This document shows positions 35,645 through 45,535 of a stretch of DNA of 64,000 nucleotides, piece by piece. Below the pieces are notes generated by a model. It did no database searches. It was not told the origin of the DNA and saw only the letters and a program-made list of their open reading frames with translations. Made by a program: the position numbers and the translations under genes. Location: contig NZ_SHKK01000001.1 in NCBI RefSeq assembly GCF_004217135.1, positions 1,178,001-1,242,000 on the forward strand, given 5' to 3'. The stretch's first letter is position 1. Each line of letters opens with the position of its first letter. This DNA is from Micromonospora violae (GTDB lineage: Bacteria; Actinomycetota; Actinomycetes; Mycobacteriales; Micromonosporaceae).

Positions 35645-38599
35645 TCACGACGGGTCGGTGCGGGAGTCCTCTTCCGCGAACACACCGGCCTCAACTGCCT
35701 TGACCGCGAGCGCGGTCCGCGAACTCACCTTCAGCTTGCGCATCGCCGCACGTAGCTGCTGATCCACCGTCGCCGGCGACTTGGCCAGGATCCGACTGAT
35801 CTCCCGGTTCGTCTTGCCGGCGACGACCAGTTGGACCACGTCGAGCTCGCGAGGTGAGAGCTGGTCGCCGTACCCCCGTCGGCCGCCGCGCCACAGTCGC
35901 GGCACCTCTGCGCCGTGTTCGCGAAGCCGCTGGGCGACCCGGTCGGCGTCGCCGCGGGCGCCAAGCCGGAACAGGTGCTCGTACTGTGCGGCCAGCAACT
36001 CTCGGCCCTGGTCGACCTCGCCGTGCGCGATGAGCGCCTCGGCTTGACGCTCGCGGGCGAGCATCGCGTCGTAGGGGCGCGGCAAGGCGCTCCAGGCGCG
36101 CGCCGCCCGATCGAATGCCGTCGCCGCCCGGGCGTGGTCGCCGGCCGCGGCGAGCAGCAGGGCGCGGCACACGGTGAGGGCGGCGCGCGGCGCAGGCGCC
36201 GTACGGCCACGCAGTCCTCGGGCGAACTGGTCGCCCAGGCGTGTCGCGGCCGTGCGGTCGCCGGCGGCGAGGTACGCCTCGATCCTTGCGGGGACGAGAT
36301 CCGTCGCCCAGACCCAGATGCCCTTTCTCAGGACGGTGTCCATCGGCTCGTTCGTGATCTGCAGCGCTCGGGCGCTGTTTCCGTCCGTCAGCCATAGCCT
36401 GGCCAGCGCGGCGGCGGCCTCCATGGTGTCGTCGGCGGCGCCGAGACGGGCCGACTCCTCGAGGACCAGCCGGAACTGTTCCTCCGCGGCGCGCCGTCGT
36501 CCGGACGCGGCGGCCAGCCGGGCCGCGAGGCGAATGCTGCCGAGGTAGTGCGCCGGCCGGTCGCGGTCGGCATCGGCGAGTGCCGCGCTGCGCTCCGTGA
36601 GACCCTCCCACCGGCCGGTGAGCCAAGCCAGGTTGGCCTGCTCGAGCCGGACGTTGTGCTGCAACCGGGCCGCCTGCTCGGCCTCGGCGAGACGCAGGGT
36701 GATGGCGAGGTGTTTCTCCGCGTCGGCGTACCGGCCCCAGATCAGCGCGCCGGTCCCGACGTTCGCGTGGATGCGGGCCACGTCGAGACGCTCCGCCGAG
36801 GTCGCGCCGTCGACGGGCAGGTCCGCGACGACGTCCCAGGCCTCCTCCTCGCCGAGCATGAGCAATGCGGCGGCACGGTTGCCGGCCAGGTTCAGCTGAT
36901 CGGCGGGAGAACTGAAATCGGCGGTGAGCTCAGCGGCGCGATCCAGCCAACGCCGATGGGTCGACGCCGGCCACGGGCCCGCGTAGGCCCAGCCGAGATA
37001 GGTCATCGCCCGCGCCGCCTCGACCGGGTCGTGGTCGAGGTTGGCCACCGCCTGCTCCAGCTCGCGGAGTGCGGCCTGCGCCTCACCCCCGGTGATCAGG
37101 AGTCGACCCAGGGGGTTGCGGATCTCGGCCTGCTGGCGGGCAGAGAGACCGGGGGTCTCCAGCACCGAGCGCAGGGTACGGATCACGCGGTGGTAGACCT
37201 CGTCGACGGGTTCACGACGGCCCAGTGCGGCTGCTCCGGCGATGCGCGCGACTCGGGCCCGATCGGCCAGCGGCAGCGCAGACCACGACAGTAGATCGAC
37301 CAGCAGGTCGACCGCCTTGGTGTGGTCACCCGAGGCCATGGCCAGTTCGGCACTCTGCTCGGCGTACCGCGCCCAGGACTGCGTCTCGCCGGCCTCCCGG
37401 AAGTGGTGGGCGAGGCGTGCGACAGGCGGCGGATGGATGGCCTCCAGGGCCCGGCCGGCCAGCAGGTGGAACTGTCTGCGGTCGGTCAACGGGATCGCTT
37501 CGTAGACAGCCGTGGCGGCCAGCACATGCCGGAACCGCCACTGGCCGCGGTCGTCTCCGTCCAGGACGCCGGCGGCGGCCGCCTCCGCGATCGCGGCGCG
37601 ACACGCGGCTGGTGCCAGCCCGGCGGTCATCGCGATCGTGGCCACCGCCGACCGCTCCACCAACGTGGCCGCGGCTCGCAACACCTGCTGCGCGGTCGGC
37701 GACAGGCGGCCCACCCGCTCCCGGGTGGAGTCGCGCACCGTTGGCGGCACCTGTAGCTCGCGCAACTTCAGCCGGACCCACTGTCCGTCGCGGACGACGA
37801 GGTCAGCGCGGTCACACATGAGGCGAACCGACTCCTCCAGTGCCAGCGGCACCCCACCTGTCCGCTCGTGCAGGAACGTCGTGAACTCCTGCGAGATCGG
37901 GTTGCCGTCCAGCATCGAGGAGACCAGCGCGGCCGTGTCGTCGGGTCGCATCGGTGCCAGCGCGATCCGCAGCTGGGTCACGCCCGCCGGCAACCGGGAC
38001 GTCAGCCGCAGCAACAGCGACCCGACGTCGACCTCCTCCGGCCGATAGGAGATCACCAGGCTGGGCCCGTCCGAATGCTGCCGGGAGGTGACGAACAGCA
38101 GGAACTCCAAGGTCACCTCGTCGGCCCAGTGCGCGTCCTCGAGCACGAGAACGTCGACCCGCAGCGCCCGCAGCAGCTCGTCCAGGGCGCGGAACAGGCG
38201 ATGGCGGGCCGCCTTCGCGTCGTCCAACGGCGGCAGCGCGGGCGGCAGGTCCGACGACCATTCCGGGAACAGGGGCCGTAACGCCCCCGCGAGCGCGGTG
38301 AGCCGCAGTCGCGACACCGGGCGGTCGATCCCACGGAACGCGTCGACGACCGGCCCCAACGTCAGCGACTCGCGAAGCGGTGGGCACACCGAGACCAGGG
38401 CGGTGCGCTGCTCCGGCGCGGCCAACCACTCCCGCAGCAGTCGGCTCTTTCCGATCCCCGCTTCGCCCTCCACCAGCACGATCGCCGGTGGTCGGGCCAC
38501 GGCGCCCCGAAGCGCCGCCAACTCCCGATCACGTCCCACGAACTGTGGTGTGGAAACCGTCGGTGAGGTCCCGTCGTCCTCGGGCGAGGGATCGAGCAT
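35645..38599 (-). CDS. Large LuxR-family transcriptional regulator with N-terminal STAND ATPase
   Basis: 984 aa. The N-terminal ATPase has Walker A GEAGIGKS (45-52) and a Walker B-like VDVLVLEDAHWAD (about 152-164). A long helical TPR-like region follows (about 350-900). The C-terminus is a LuxR/GerE helix-turn-helix (LSPRELDVVQLVVAGKTNRE, then ATVDQQLRAAMRKLKV). This is the LAL/MalT-type architecture, in which ligand and ATP binding allow DNA binding. It lies 42 bp downstream of the NACHT gene, so the two may be one transcript, and upstream of the big subtilase gene. Target and ligand unknown. Confidence 0.93.
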   Translation of the reverse strand: MLDPSPEDDGTSPTVSTPQFVGRDRELAALRGAVARPPAIVLVEGEAGIGKSRLLREWLAAPEQRTALVSVCPPLRESLTLGPVVDAFRGIDRPVSRLRLTALAGALRPLFPEWSSDLPPALPPLDDAKAARHRLFRALDELLRALRVDVLVLEDAHWADEVTLEFLLFVTSRQHSDGPSLVISYRPEEVDVGSLLLRLTSRLPAGVTQLRIALAPMRPDDTAALVSSMLDGNPISQEFTTFLHERTGGVPLALEESVRLMCDRADLVVRDGQWVRLKLRELQVPPTVRDSTRERVGRLSPTAQQVLRAAATLVERSAVATIAMTAGLAPAACRAAIAEAAAAGVLDGDDRGQWRFRHVLAATAVYEAIPLTDRRQFHLLAGRALEAIHPPPVARLAHHFREAGETQSWARYAEQSAELAMASGDHTKAVDLLVDLLSWSALPLADRARVARIAGAAALGRREPVDEVYHRVIRTLRSVLETPGLSARQQAEIRNPLGRLLITGGEAQAALRELEQAVANLDHDPVEAARAMTYLGWAYAGPWPASTHRRWLDRAAELTADFSSPADQLNLAGNRAAALLMLGEEEAWDVVADLPVDGATSAERLDVARIHANVGTGALIWGRYADAEKHLAITLRLAEAEQAARLQHNVRLEQANLAWLTGRWEGLTERSAALADADRDRPAHYLGSIRLAARLAAASGRRRAAEEQFRLVLEESARLGAADDTMEAAAALARLWLTDGNSARALQITNEPMDTVLRKGIWVWATDLVPARIEAYLAAGDRTAATRLGDQFARGLRGRTAPAPRAALTVCRALLLAAAGDHARAATAFDRAARAWSALPRPYDAMLARERQAEALIAHGEVDQGRELLAAQYEHLFRLGARGDADRVAQRLREHGAEVPRLWRGGRRGYGDQLSPRELDVVQLVVAGKTNREISRILAKSPATVDQQLRAAMRKLKVSSRTALAVKAVEAGVFAEEDSRTDPS

Positions 38600-38641
38600 G
38601 CGGAATGATCTCGCTTTTCGCTGCTCGGGCGCAACTGGGTC

Positions 38642-41600
38642 TCAGTAGAGTTTGCCTCTGCAGATCTCCCGGTAGGGCGCGCCAGCCGGTGCGATCTCCC
38701 GCCACCGTTCCTGGCTCAGCGGCGTCTTGACCAGCCCGCAGGCGACCTGCCAGGGATCCCTGTTGAAGGACGGCGGCCGCGGTTCGAGTGGTTGGACCGA
38801 GATCAAGGTTTCGCTCGTCTCCTGGGAGCCGTGCTCAAGAAGGCCCCACTCGCCGCCGTCTGCGAGGGTGATCCCCGAGACGTATTCCCGCTGAGATCGC
38901 AACTGCGGCGTGTCGCCGTCGGCGGGCAGGTCGTACACCCGGGTCCCCGCCGCGTCGTCGGCATAGACGAGGTGGCGGCCCGAGAACGACGCCCGTCTGC
39001 CGTTGTACAGCGCCCCGAGCTCGGTGGCTCTCGGCGTCCCGCGAAGGTGCCACACCTCGACCGCGTAGTCGTCCTTCCGTGCTCGCTCCAGCAGCATCCA
39101 GGACTGCGTCGCGTCGACCTCATCTGCGGTGAAATCCGCGGTGTCCGAGGAGATCGGGTTGGCCGGAAGCTCGGCAACCTCCCGTGGCTCGTCCGCGATG
39201 GTCCACAGCGTCGTCATGGGCGCCTCGTCGTCGTCAGCAATCAAGGCCCAGTCCCGGGTCACGGCGATCCAGGGGTCAGAACCGACCACGCCGACCTCGT
39301 GCACGCTCGGCGGGTCGGATCGCAGGTCGACCAGTGCCACGCTGCCGTCGGGCCGGGTGGCCGCGACCACATGGTCGCTTTCACCGGGGACGACGTCATT
39401 GACGCCGGCCAGGAACTCCTCCTTCGCGGGCTGTCCCGTGCGCTCGTCGATGAGCCAGCGATCCACGAGCCCCGAACCGTGGGTCACCGCGAGCGATTCG
39501 TCCGGCAGTTCGACGAGAGCGGTGACGTCGTCGCCGAGGGAGATGTCCTGCTGTCGTGCGTCCCGCTCGTAGAGCACTGCCGAACCGTCGGCTTGCGCGA
39601 CAGCGAACCAGGTGGGGCCGAGCACGGCGTCGTCGACGACCTGGCTGTGCAGAGCGACATCCCGGCCCGAGCGGAGGACCCGGACCGTGAACACCCCGTC
39701 AGTCGAATACTGCACCAGCCCGGCTGACTGCAATTGTTCGTTCGGCAGCAGGCCGTCCGGGCTGATCTGTTGCGCTGGCCCGGATCCGTCGAGCGGTCGG
39801 GCTTCCAGACCGCCGCTGGATCGCTGATAGACGATCCAGCCTTCCGCGTCGTCCAGCAGCTGAAGGTCGGTCGGTCCGATCTTGACAGGCGCGGACTGCG
39901 GACGACGGAGGTCGGAGACGTAGGTGAGCCCGTCGATGCCTTGGTAGGCCAACCAGTTGGCCCGTAGCCTCAGAATCCAATCGATGTCGGCCGGCAGCGG
40001 GACCGCAGACAGCGGCGTGTTCTCGAAGTCGACAGTCGTGTAGCCACCATCATTCATCGAGAACACTCCGAAGCGGTCGTTGACCGCCTCCAAGATGACC
40101 GGCTGCGGGGACAGGACGACCGGAGCCGGCCGGCTGGCGGTCAGGTCCCAGGCCCGAAGGGGCTGCTCGACACCACGGGTGATCGCCCAGTGACCCACCG
40201 TGAAGACACTAGGAGGGCGCATGCGCGGCACACCGGCGGGTGTCTGCAGAACGGCGCCCAATTCGTTCTTCGAACTCGGATCGGAGTCGATCTCGACGGC
40301 GGCGATGCGCAGCCGCAGCGCGTCCTCGGGCGAGGTCATCTCGATCCGGTCGGCGACCAGGTCGAGCTCGTGGGCCTGAGCGCTGCGGACGCGTTGAAAG
40401 TAGTCGGTGACCTGATCGCGGACCACCGGCACGGTCAGCGTGCCGACGACCATCGGCACGACGACGCAGGCGACCGCCGTGCCGATCCGCGAGCGCAGAG
40501 ACCCTGCGCGCTCGGCCCTTGACTGGGTCGCGAGGTCCGGGAACTCCCGGGCCTCCCGAGCGGGCCGTATCCGGCGGCGGATTCTCGGCTGTCCGGCCAG
40601 GTGCCGCTGCACCAGGTCGTGGCGGAACTGGTAGGCCGGTCCGACCTGCCGCAGGATGCCGCGCTGGTGCGCGTCGTCGAGGAAACCCATCAACCGCCAC
40701 GGCAGGCGTCCCCAGATCGCCAACCAGGCCCGGGCCACCGTGTACGACGTCCACGGTGACCCCGCGCCCAGCAGAACCGAGCCGAAGACGGCCAGTCCGC
40801 CGAACCCGGCCGGGCCGAACGACGTTCCGCCCGAGTGCCCCGAGAAGGCGAGCAGTTCCGGATCCACGCGATGCACGATCGCAAGGCCGGATCCCGCCGA
40901 GATCCCGGCGGCCAAGGAGATGGTGAGGCAGGTGACGCGGTCGCTGCGCAGCACCGAGCGCGGCGAGACAGGCGCCTGATCGTCCAGGGGCGTGGCGAGC
41001 CACCGTCCGATGCCGATCGGAACGCCGATACCCACGGTGATGGCCAGGACCGTCCACATGGCGAGGGGGCCGCCATCGGCCATGATCGTGGCCCACATCT
41101 CCGCATCGGAGTCGAGGTCGTCGAGACCGACGATCAAGCCGACCAGGGCACCGATCGGAATCGCCAGGGCGAGCCCGGTGGCGATCCCGGACAGCAGCCG
41201 GGCCGGCAGTCTGCGCAGATTCCAGGACGGCCGGGTGGGCAACGCCTTGCGCCAGGTGCTGAGCACCGTGTTGATCAGGCTGAACGCGCTGGCCAGGGCC
41301 GCGACGAAGATGGCGTCCTGCAACGCGGTGAGCGGGTCCACCGACCCGCCGAGGTCGACGGCGTTGATCGTGTCGGCGACCATCGTGACCGGATTGACCG
41401 AGGCGCCGCTCTCGACCCGTCGGATGACCTCGGCGACGGTGGTGACGAGCACGACGGCGGCGAGCGCGTCGCGGGCCGTGGTGGCCACCACCCGACCGAC
41501 CCGACGCAGCCGTCCCGGGTCGCCCACGTCGCGCCGGGCCCGGCTGCGTCCCGCGCCGAGGCCCGAGACGATGCCCGCGCCCAGGCCGAGTGCCGCGCCC

Positions 41601-42970
41601 AGTTGGGCATTGTCGCCCGCGGTACCCGGGAACGGCTCGATCAGGGCGCAGCTGACCGCCCCCGTCAGCCCGATCACGAAGGTGACCGTGCCGACGATCA
41701 CCGCCGACGGCACCGCCCGGGGCAGGTCCCACCACGTCAGGGTCGGGCTGAACAGTCGATGCTCCAGATGGCGGGCCAGCGTGCTCAGCCACCGCTCCGG
41801 GCCGCGGGCCTTCTCGCGGCTCCCGTAGGTGCCGACCAGGAACTGGTCGAGCAGGTGACTCTCGGCCTCGGCCCGCGACGTCAGGTGGGTCAACTCGTCG
41901 GGGTCGGTCGCGCCGGGGCCGTAGACCGTCCGTGCCAGGGCGATCATCAGCGGCGTCGACAGTGCCTCGGCGAGCCAGCCGCCCGGTGCGGCCCGCATCA
42001 CCCGCGCTATCTGCTCCCAGCGGCGACTGCCCGCCGGCTCCGGGCCGGTCAGGAACTCGATCGCATCCTCGACCGTGACCGGGCTGATCGTGACCTCGGC
42101 GGCCATCGGCAGGCGGCCCGCCTCGGCCACGATCTCCTCGTACTGGGCCGCCCGGCAGGTCACCACGGTGTTCAGACCGTTGCGGGTGGCCACATCACCC
42201 AGCTCGCGCGCCGCCGCCGCGCGCAGCGCCTGCGGCATCTCGTCGAGGCCGTCGAGCACCAGCAGCACCCGGTCGTGGTCGACCAGCGCCCGCGCCGCAC
42301 CCGGGCCGTACTTCTGCTCGTTGGCCAGCTCGGGATAGGTGTCACCGATCCATTCGGCCGCCCAGCCACGCAGGTCCTGGAGGTCAGGGCGCCACCCGGC
42401 CAGCGGCAGCAGCACCGGCACCTTCTCACCCGGCTCCAGCGCGGCCATGGTGAACAGCAGCGCCAGTGTGCTCTTCCCCGAGCCGGGCGCGCCCAGAATG
42501 AGCAGCTGCCGGTTGGTCAGCGCGCGGAACTGCCGCACCATCCCGGCCGCCGGCACCCGGTCGGCCGGTTCCAGCAACTGCCCGTCGGTCACCACCGAGG
42601 ACGTCTCACCAGCCGGACGGCCGGTGAGGACCCAGCGCAGGCGCAGCGGCCGAGGATGTTCGAGCCGCCGTGTCGCGATCTCCTGCTCCCACTGCCGGCG
42701 GACCCGATGGCGCAGCACGTCAGCCGCGGCGGTCAACCGGTCGGTCGGCGTACCCGTGGACGTCTGCGCCCGGACCCCGAAATAGATGGCCACCACCAGA
42801 GACAGGAGGCCCACGATGGCCGAGGCGACGCTGGCGAGTGAGTCGGCGGCGTCGCGTACGTTGGTGCGGCCGAAGCCCAGACTCAGCAGGAAAGCGGTCA
42901 GGGCCACCGCCACGGCAACCCCGCAGACCGTCCACTTAGCCGAGACGCTCAGCCGTCCAGGGATGCGCAC
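38642..42970 (-). CDS. Membrane-anchored NACHT/STAND ATPase with C-terminal propeller-like region
   Basis: 1442 aa, GTG start. Two N-terminal membrane helices lie at about 12-33 and 46-66. The NACHT domain has Walker A GAPGSGKST (160-168) and Walker B LLVLDGLDE (236-244). About 410-800 holds several more hydrophobic segments (SAVIVGTVTFVIGLTGAVSC, AALGLGAGIVSGLGAG, FGGLAVFGSVLLGAG). A last helix at about 850 (AVACVVVPMVVGTLTV) is followed by EDALRLRIAAVEIDSDPSSK, the short segment often seen before WD40-like regions, and by ~500 residues of repetitive beta sequence. Such proteins are signal-sensing STAND ATPases; many bacterial NACHT proteins act in phage defence, but this architecture is common and poorly studied in actinomycetes. 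Confidence 0.88.
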   Translation of the reverse strand: MRIPGRLSVSAKWTVCGVAVAVALTAFLLSLGFGRTNVRDAADSLASVASAIVGLLSLVVAIYFGVRAQTSTGTPTDRLTAAADVLRHRVRRQWEQEIATRRLEHPRPLRLRWVLTGRPAGETSSVVTDGQLLEPADRVPAAGMVRQFRALTNRQLLILGAPGSGKSTLALLFTMAALEPGEKVPVLLPLAGWRPDLQDLRGWAAEWIGDTYPELANEQKYGPGAARALVDHDRVLLVLDGLDEMPQALRAAAARELGDVATRNGLNTVVTCRAAQYEEIVAEAGRLPMAAEVTISPVTVEDAIEFLTGPEPAGSRRWEQIARVMRAAPGGWLAEALSTPLMIALARTVYGPGATDPDELTHLTSRAEAESHLLDQFLVGTYGSREKARGPERWLSTLARHLEHRLFSPTLTWWDLPRAVPSAVIVGTVTFVIGLTGAVSCALIEPFPGTAGDNAQLGAALGLGAGIVSGLGAGRSRARRDVGDPGRLRRVGRVVATTARDALAAVVLVTTVAEVIRRVESGASVNPVTMVADTINAVDLGGSVDPLTALQDAIFVAALASAFSLINTVLSTWRKALPTRPSWNLRRLPARLLSGIATGLALAIPIGALVGLIVGLDDLDSDAEMWATIMADGGPLAMWTVLAITVGIGVPIGIGRWLATPLDDQAPVSPRSVLRSDRVTCLTISLAAGISAGSGLAIVHRVDPELLAFSGHSGGTSFGPAGFGGLAVFGSVLLGAGSPWTSYTVARAWLAIWGRLPWRLMGFLDDAHQRGILRQVGPAYQFRHDLVQRHLAGQPRIRRRIRPAREAREFPDLATQSRAERAGSLRSRIGTAVACVVVPMVVGTLTVPVVRDQVTDYFQRVRSAQAHELDLVADRIEMTSPEDALRLRIAAVEIDSDPSSKNELGAVLQTPAGVPRMRPPSVFTVGHWAITRGVEQPLRAWDLTASRPAPVVLSPQPVILEAVNDRFGVFSMNDGGYTTVDFENTPLSAVPLPADIDWILRLRANWLAYQGIDGLTYVSDLRRPQSAPVKIGPTDLQLLDDAEGWIVYQRSSGGLEARPLDGSGPAQQISPDGLLPNEQLQSAGLVQYSTDGVFTVRVLRSGRDVALHSQVVDDAVLGPTWFAVAQADGSAVLYERDARQQDISLGDDVTALVELPDESLAVTHGSGLVDRWLIDERTGQPAKEEFLAGVNDVVPGESDHVVAATRPDGSVALVDLRSDPPSVHEVGVVGSDPWIAVTRDWALIADDDEAPMTTLWTIADEPREVAELPANPISSDTADFTADEVDATQSWMLLERARKDDYAVEVWHLRGTPRATELGALYNGRRASFSGRHLVYADDAAGTRVYDLPADGDTPQLRSQREYVSGITLADGGEWGLLEHGSQETSETLISVQPLEPRPPSFNRDPWQVACGLVKTPLSQERWREIAPAGAPYREICRGKLY

Positions 42971-43052
42971 GCCTCATGATTACCTACGGGGGGTCGGGCC
43001 GCCATGTCGACGACCCGATCGACCGGGCTCCGCGACACGGGCCTCAACCTCA

Positions 43053-43096
43053 GGTCTCTCCGCAGCCGGGGGCCTTCCGGCCGCAGTGGGGAGACC
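43053..43096 (-). terminator. Possible terminator hairpin after the PucR gene
   Basis: Arms 43053-43061 (GGTCTCTCC) and 43088-43096 (GGGGAGACC) pair with one mismatch around a GC-rich inner hairpin (GGCCTTCCGGCC). It lies about 40 nt past the PucR stop codon on the minus strand. Confidence 0.45.
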
Positions 43097-43137
43097 GGCG
43101 CGGTCACCCTTCTCCGTCTCGGGGCTGGCCGGCGGCG

Positions 43138-44367
43138 TCACGCCGTACGGTAGTGACCGGTGAGGCGGCCGAGCTTCATGGCCAGGTGCAGGCACAGCCG
43201 TTCGTTGCCGTCCTTGAGGTCGGTCCCGGCGAGCCGTTCCACCCGTTGCAGCCGGTAGTAGAGGGTGGTCCGGTGCAGGCGGAGCTTCTCGGCGGTCGCG
43301 TGCGCGTTGCCCGCCAGGTCGAGGTAGGCCTCCAGGGTCTCCAGCAGCACCTGGTGGGCGTCGTCGCGCAGCAGCCGCTCCAGGCCGGGGTGGACGCCCG
43401 CGACGTCGAGGTGCTGACTGTCCAGCTGGGACAGCACCCGGTAGATGCCCAGGCCGGCCCAGGAGACGACTCCGCCCAGCGCGGGTAGTTGCGTACCGAC
43501 CCGGGCGGCCTGCGCGGCCTCCTGGTACGACTCGATCGCGCTGGACAGCCCGGCGCGGGGCTGGCCGATCCCGGTCACGGTGCGGTCCACCGAGGCCAGG
43601 CCCCGGGTCGCGGTGCCCAGCGCCTCGCTCAGGTGCCCTGCGGCGGCCTCCGGCGAGGGGCGGCCGGCGACCCGGTCGCCGCAGACCAGCAACACCCCGT
43701 GGTCGTGCCAGACGAGGTGCAGTGTCTCCCGCACTCCGATCCACCGGCGGGTGGTGACCAGGGCCTGTTCCAGGGCGATCCGGGCCACCTCGTCGGGCTG
43801 CCGTCCGCCGGCCGGCACGAGCTGGGCGACGAGAGCGACGGTCGACCCGTCGGCGGCCACCACGCCCTCCTCCAGCAGTGCCCGCGCCGCGTGCTCGCGT
43901 GCCTGCCGGCTCTCCACCAGCAGGGTGCGGGTGGCCTCGGTCTCCCGCTGCGAGGCGAGCTCACCGAGCAGGTTCTCCCGGTAGAGGGCCAGCGACAGGT
44001 CGGCGAAAGGGCCGGTCGCGGTGGCGATGTCGGCGTCGGTCATCGAGCCGTCCGCGTCGATGAACCAGACGAACCCGAGCAGCAGGTCGTCGTGTCGGAT
44101 CGGCACGCAGACCCTCGCCAGCAGGTCCAGCTCGGGGCACGCCGGGGTGCGGACCGGCGCGTGCGCCGTGAGCACGCCCATGCCCCGGAACCAGGCGATC
44201 ACCTCGGGCGTCGTCTGCCGGCGCAGGATCGATGTCCGGCGGACGTCGTCCATCGGGCCGTCGTGCTCGCTGTAGGCGACCACCCGCTGTCGCCGGTCCT
44301 CGATGAGGGCGGGTCGCCCCACCCGGGCGGCGACGGCGTCGACGATTCGCTGGAGCTCACCGTGCAT
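43138..44367 (-). CDS. PucR/CdaR-type transcriptional regulator
   Basis: 409 aa from ATG 44367, which has GGGGAG 5 nt upstream. The frame continues to 44664 but that would overlap the divergent gene. The N-terminal half has a GAF/sugar-diacid-recognition-like region (LIEDRRQRVVAYSEHD, RHDDLLLGFVWFIDADGSMT). The C-terminus is the PucR helix-turn-helix (LDLAGNAHATAEKLRLHRTT, then LYYRLQRVERLAG). Such proteins regulate catabolic genes in response to a small molecule. It is transcribed away from the DapA-like gene, with a palindrome between them, so that gene is the likely target. Confidence 0.9.
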   Translation of the reverse strand: MHGELQRIVDAVAARVGRPALIEDRRQRVVAYSEHDGPMDDVRRTSILRRQTTPEVIAWFRGMGVLTAHAPVRTPACPELDLLARVCVPIRHDDLLLGFVWFIDADGSMTDADIATATGPFADLSLALYRENLLGELASQRETEATRTLLVESRQAREHAARALLEEGVVAADGSTVALVAQLVPAGGRQPDEVARIALEQALVTTRRWIGVRETLHLVWHDHGVLLVCGDRVAGRPSPEAAAGHLSEALGTATRGLASVDRTVTGIGQPRAGLSSAIESYQEAAQAARVGTQLPALGGVVSWAGLGIYRVLSQLDSQHLDVAGVHPGLERLLRDDAHQVLLETLEAYLDLAGNAHATAEKLRLHRTTLYYRLQRVERLAGTDLKDGNERLCLHLAMKLGRLTGHYRTA

Positions 44368-44455
44368 GTAACTCCCCAGGTTGCGCTGGTGACAGGGATC
44401 GCGCGACCGCCAGTCCTTACCCTCCGGTGCGGGTGGGTCATCGCGCAAGGTCCAC

Positions 44456-44471
44456 TGTCGAACTCTCGACA
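44456..44471. promoter_or_regulatory. Perfect palindrome TGTCGA-N4-TCGACA between pucR-like and dapA-like genes
   Basis: A 16-bp inverted repeat with a 4-bp spacer (ACTC) lies in the 250-bp divergent intergenic region, 89 bp from the regulator start. It is a good candidate operator for the adjacent PucR-type regulator. The rest of 44368-44617 shows only the two ribosome binding sites. Confidence 0.5.
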
Positions 44472-44617
44472 AAAAGACGGCCGGCCGCGCCACTGTTTCG
44501 GCATCTGTCCGAAGACCGCGGGCGACGGACGTTCCTAGGGTTCCGGTACGCACCGCACCAGCGCCGCCGCGCACGGTGCGATGCGGGGCGGTGCCGGCGC
44601 GGAAAGGGGACTTCCGA

Positions 44618-45535
44618 GTGGGAACTGGTCGGCCCTGGCGGGGCATGCTGGTCGCCATCACCACGCCGTTCCGTGCCGACCTGTCGGTCGACTTCGACCA
44701 GCTCCAGGAACACGTCCGGTGGCTCGCCGCCGAGGGGTGCCACGGGGTCGCGCCGTGCGCGTCGATGGGGGAGTACCGGGCCCTCTCCGACGACGAGCGG
44801 GCCGCCGTGGTGCGGGCGACGGTGCAGGCCGCGCCGTCCGGCTGCGCGGTGGTGCCCGGCGTCGGCGGTCACGGCAGCCGGCAGGCCCGCCGCTGGACGG
44901 AGCAGGCCGCCGAGGTCGGTGCCCACGGCGTGCTCGCACGGCCACCTGACGGGCCGGCCGCCCGCACCGCCGACGTGGTCGCCCACTACCGGGAGGTGGC
45001 GGCGGTCGGCCTGCCGGTGGTCGCCCACAACGAGCCGTACGACAGCCGGCTGGACCTCACCCCGGACCTGCTGGCGACCGTCGCCGAGATCGACGGGATC
45101 GTCGCGGTCAAGGAGGTCACCGGCGACGTACGCCGACTGCATCGTCTGCGGGACCTCTGCCCGCACGTCGACGTGCTGGTCGGCGCCGACGACGTGGTGC
45201 TCGAACTGGTGCTGTGCGGCGCCACCGGATGGGTCGCCACCCTGCCCAACGCGCTGCCCCGCCAGGCCGCGCGCCTGTACGACCTGTGCGTCGCCCGCGA
45301 CCTGGGCCGGGCGCTACCGCTCTACACCGAGCTGCACCCGATCCTCGGCTGGGCCTCCCGGCCCGAGTCCGTGCAGGCCGTCAAGTTCGCCATGGAGTGC
45401 GCCGGTCGGTTCGGCGGGCGGTGCCGGCCACCGCGCGGGCCGCTGTCCGGGCCGGCCGCCGAGCGGGTGCGCCAGGACGTGCTGCGGGCCCTCGCGGCGA
45501 CCGCCGATCCGGCTTTCGGGGACCGCCCTGGCTGA
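44618..45535 (+). CDS. DapA-superfamily aldolase/lyase (dihydrodipicolinate synthase-like), non-canonical active site
   Basis: 305 aa from GTG 44618, with GAAAGGGGA 8 nt upstream. The TIM-barrel family pattern is clear: GMLVAITTPFRADLSVDFDQ, then the Schiff-base lysine in GIVAVKEVTGD. But the usual Thr-Thr pair in the GTTGE loop is replaced by CASMGEY, and the tyrosine of YNxP is replaced by histidine (VVAHNEPYDS). This makes lysine-pathway DHDPS activity unlikely. Family members with other specificities act in sugar acid, sialic acid or hydroxyproline breakdown. The divergent PucR regulator fits an inducible catabolic gene. The monocistronic context gives no further clue. Confidence 0.85.
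   Translation: MGTGRPWRGMLVAITTPFRADLSVDFDQLQEHVRWLAAEGCHGVAPCASMGEYRALSDDERAAVVRATVQAAPSGCAVVPGVGGHGSRQARRWTEQAAEVGAHGVLARPPDGPAARTADVVAHYREVAAVGLPVVAHNEPYDSRLDLTPDLLATVAEIDGIVAVKEVTGDVRRLHRLRDLCPHVDVLVGADDVVLELVLCGATGWVATLPNALPRQAARLYDLCVARDLGRALPLYTELHPILGWASRPESVQAVKFAMECAGRFGGRCRPPRGPLSGPAAERVRQDVLRALAATADPAFGDRPG

Noticed and set aside
40835-42841. Long open frame antisense to the NACHT gene
   Set aside because: Composition is Arg/Gly/Asp/Gln-rich with no motif, while the minus strand shows Walker A, Walker B and membrane helices.
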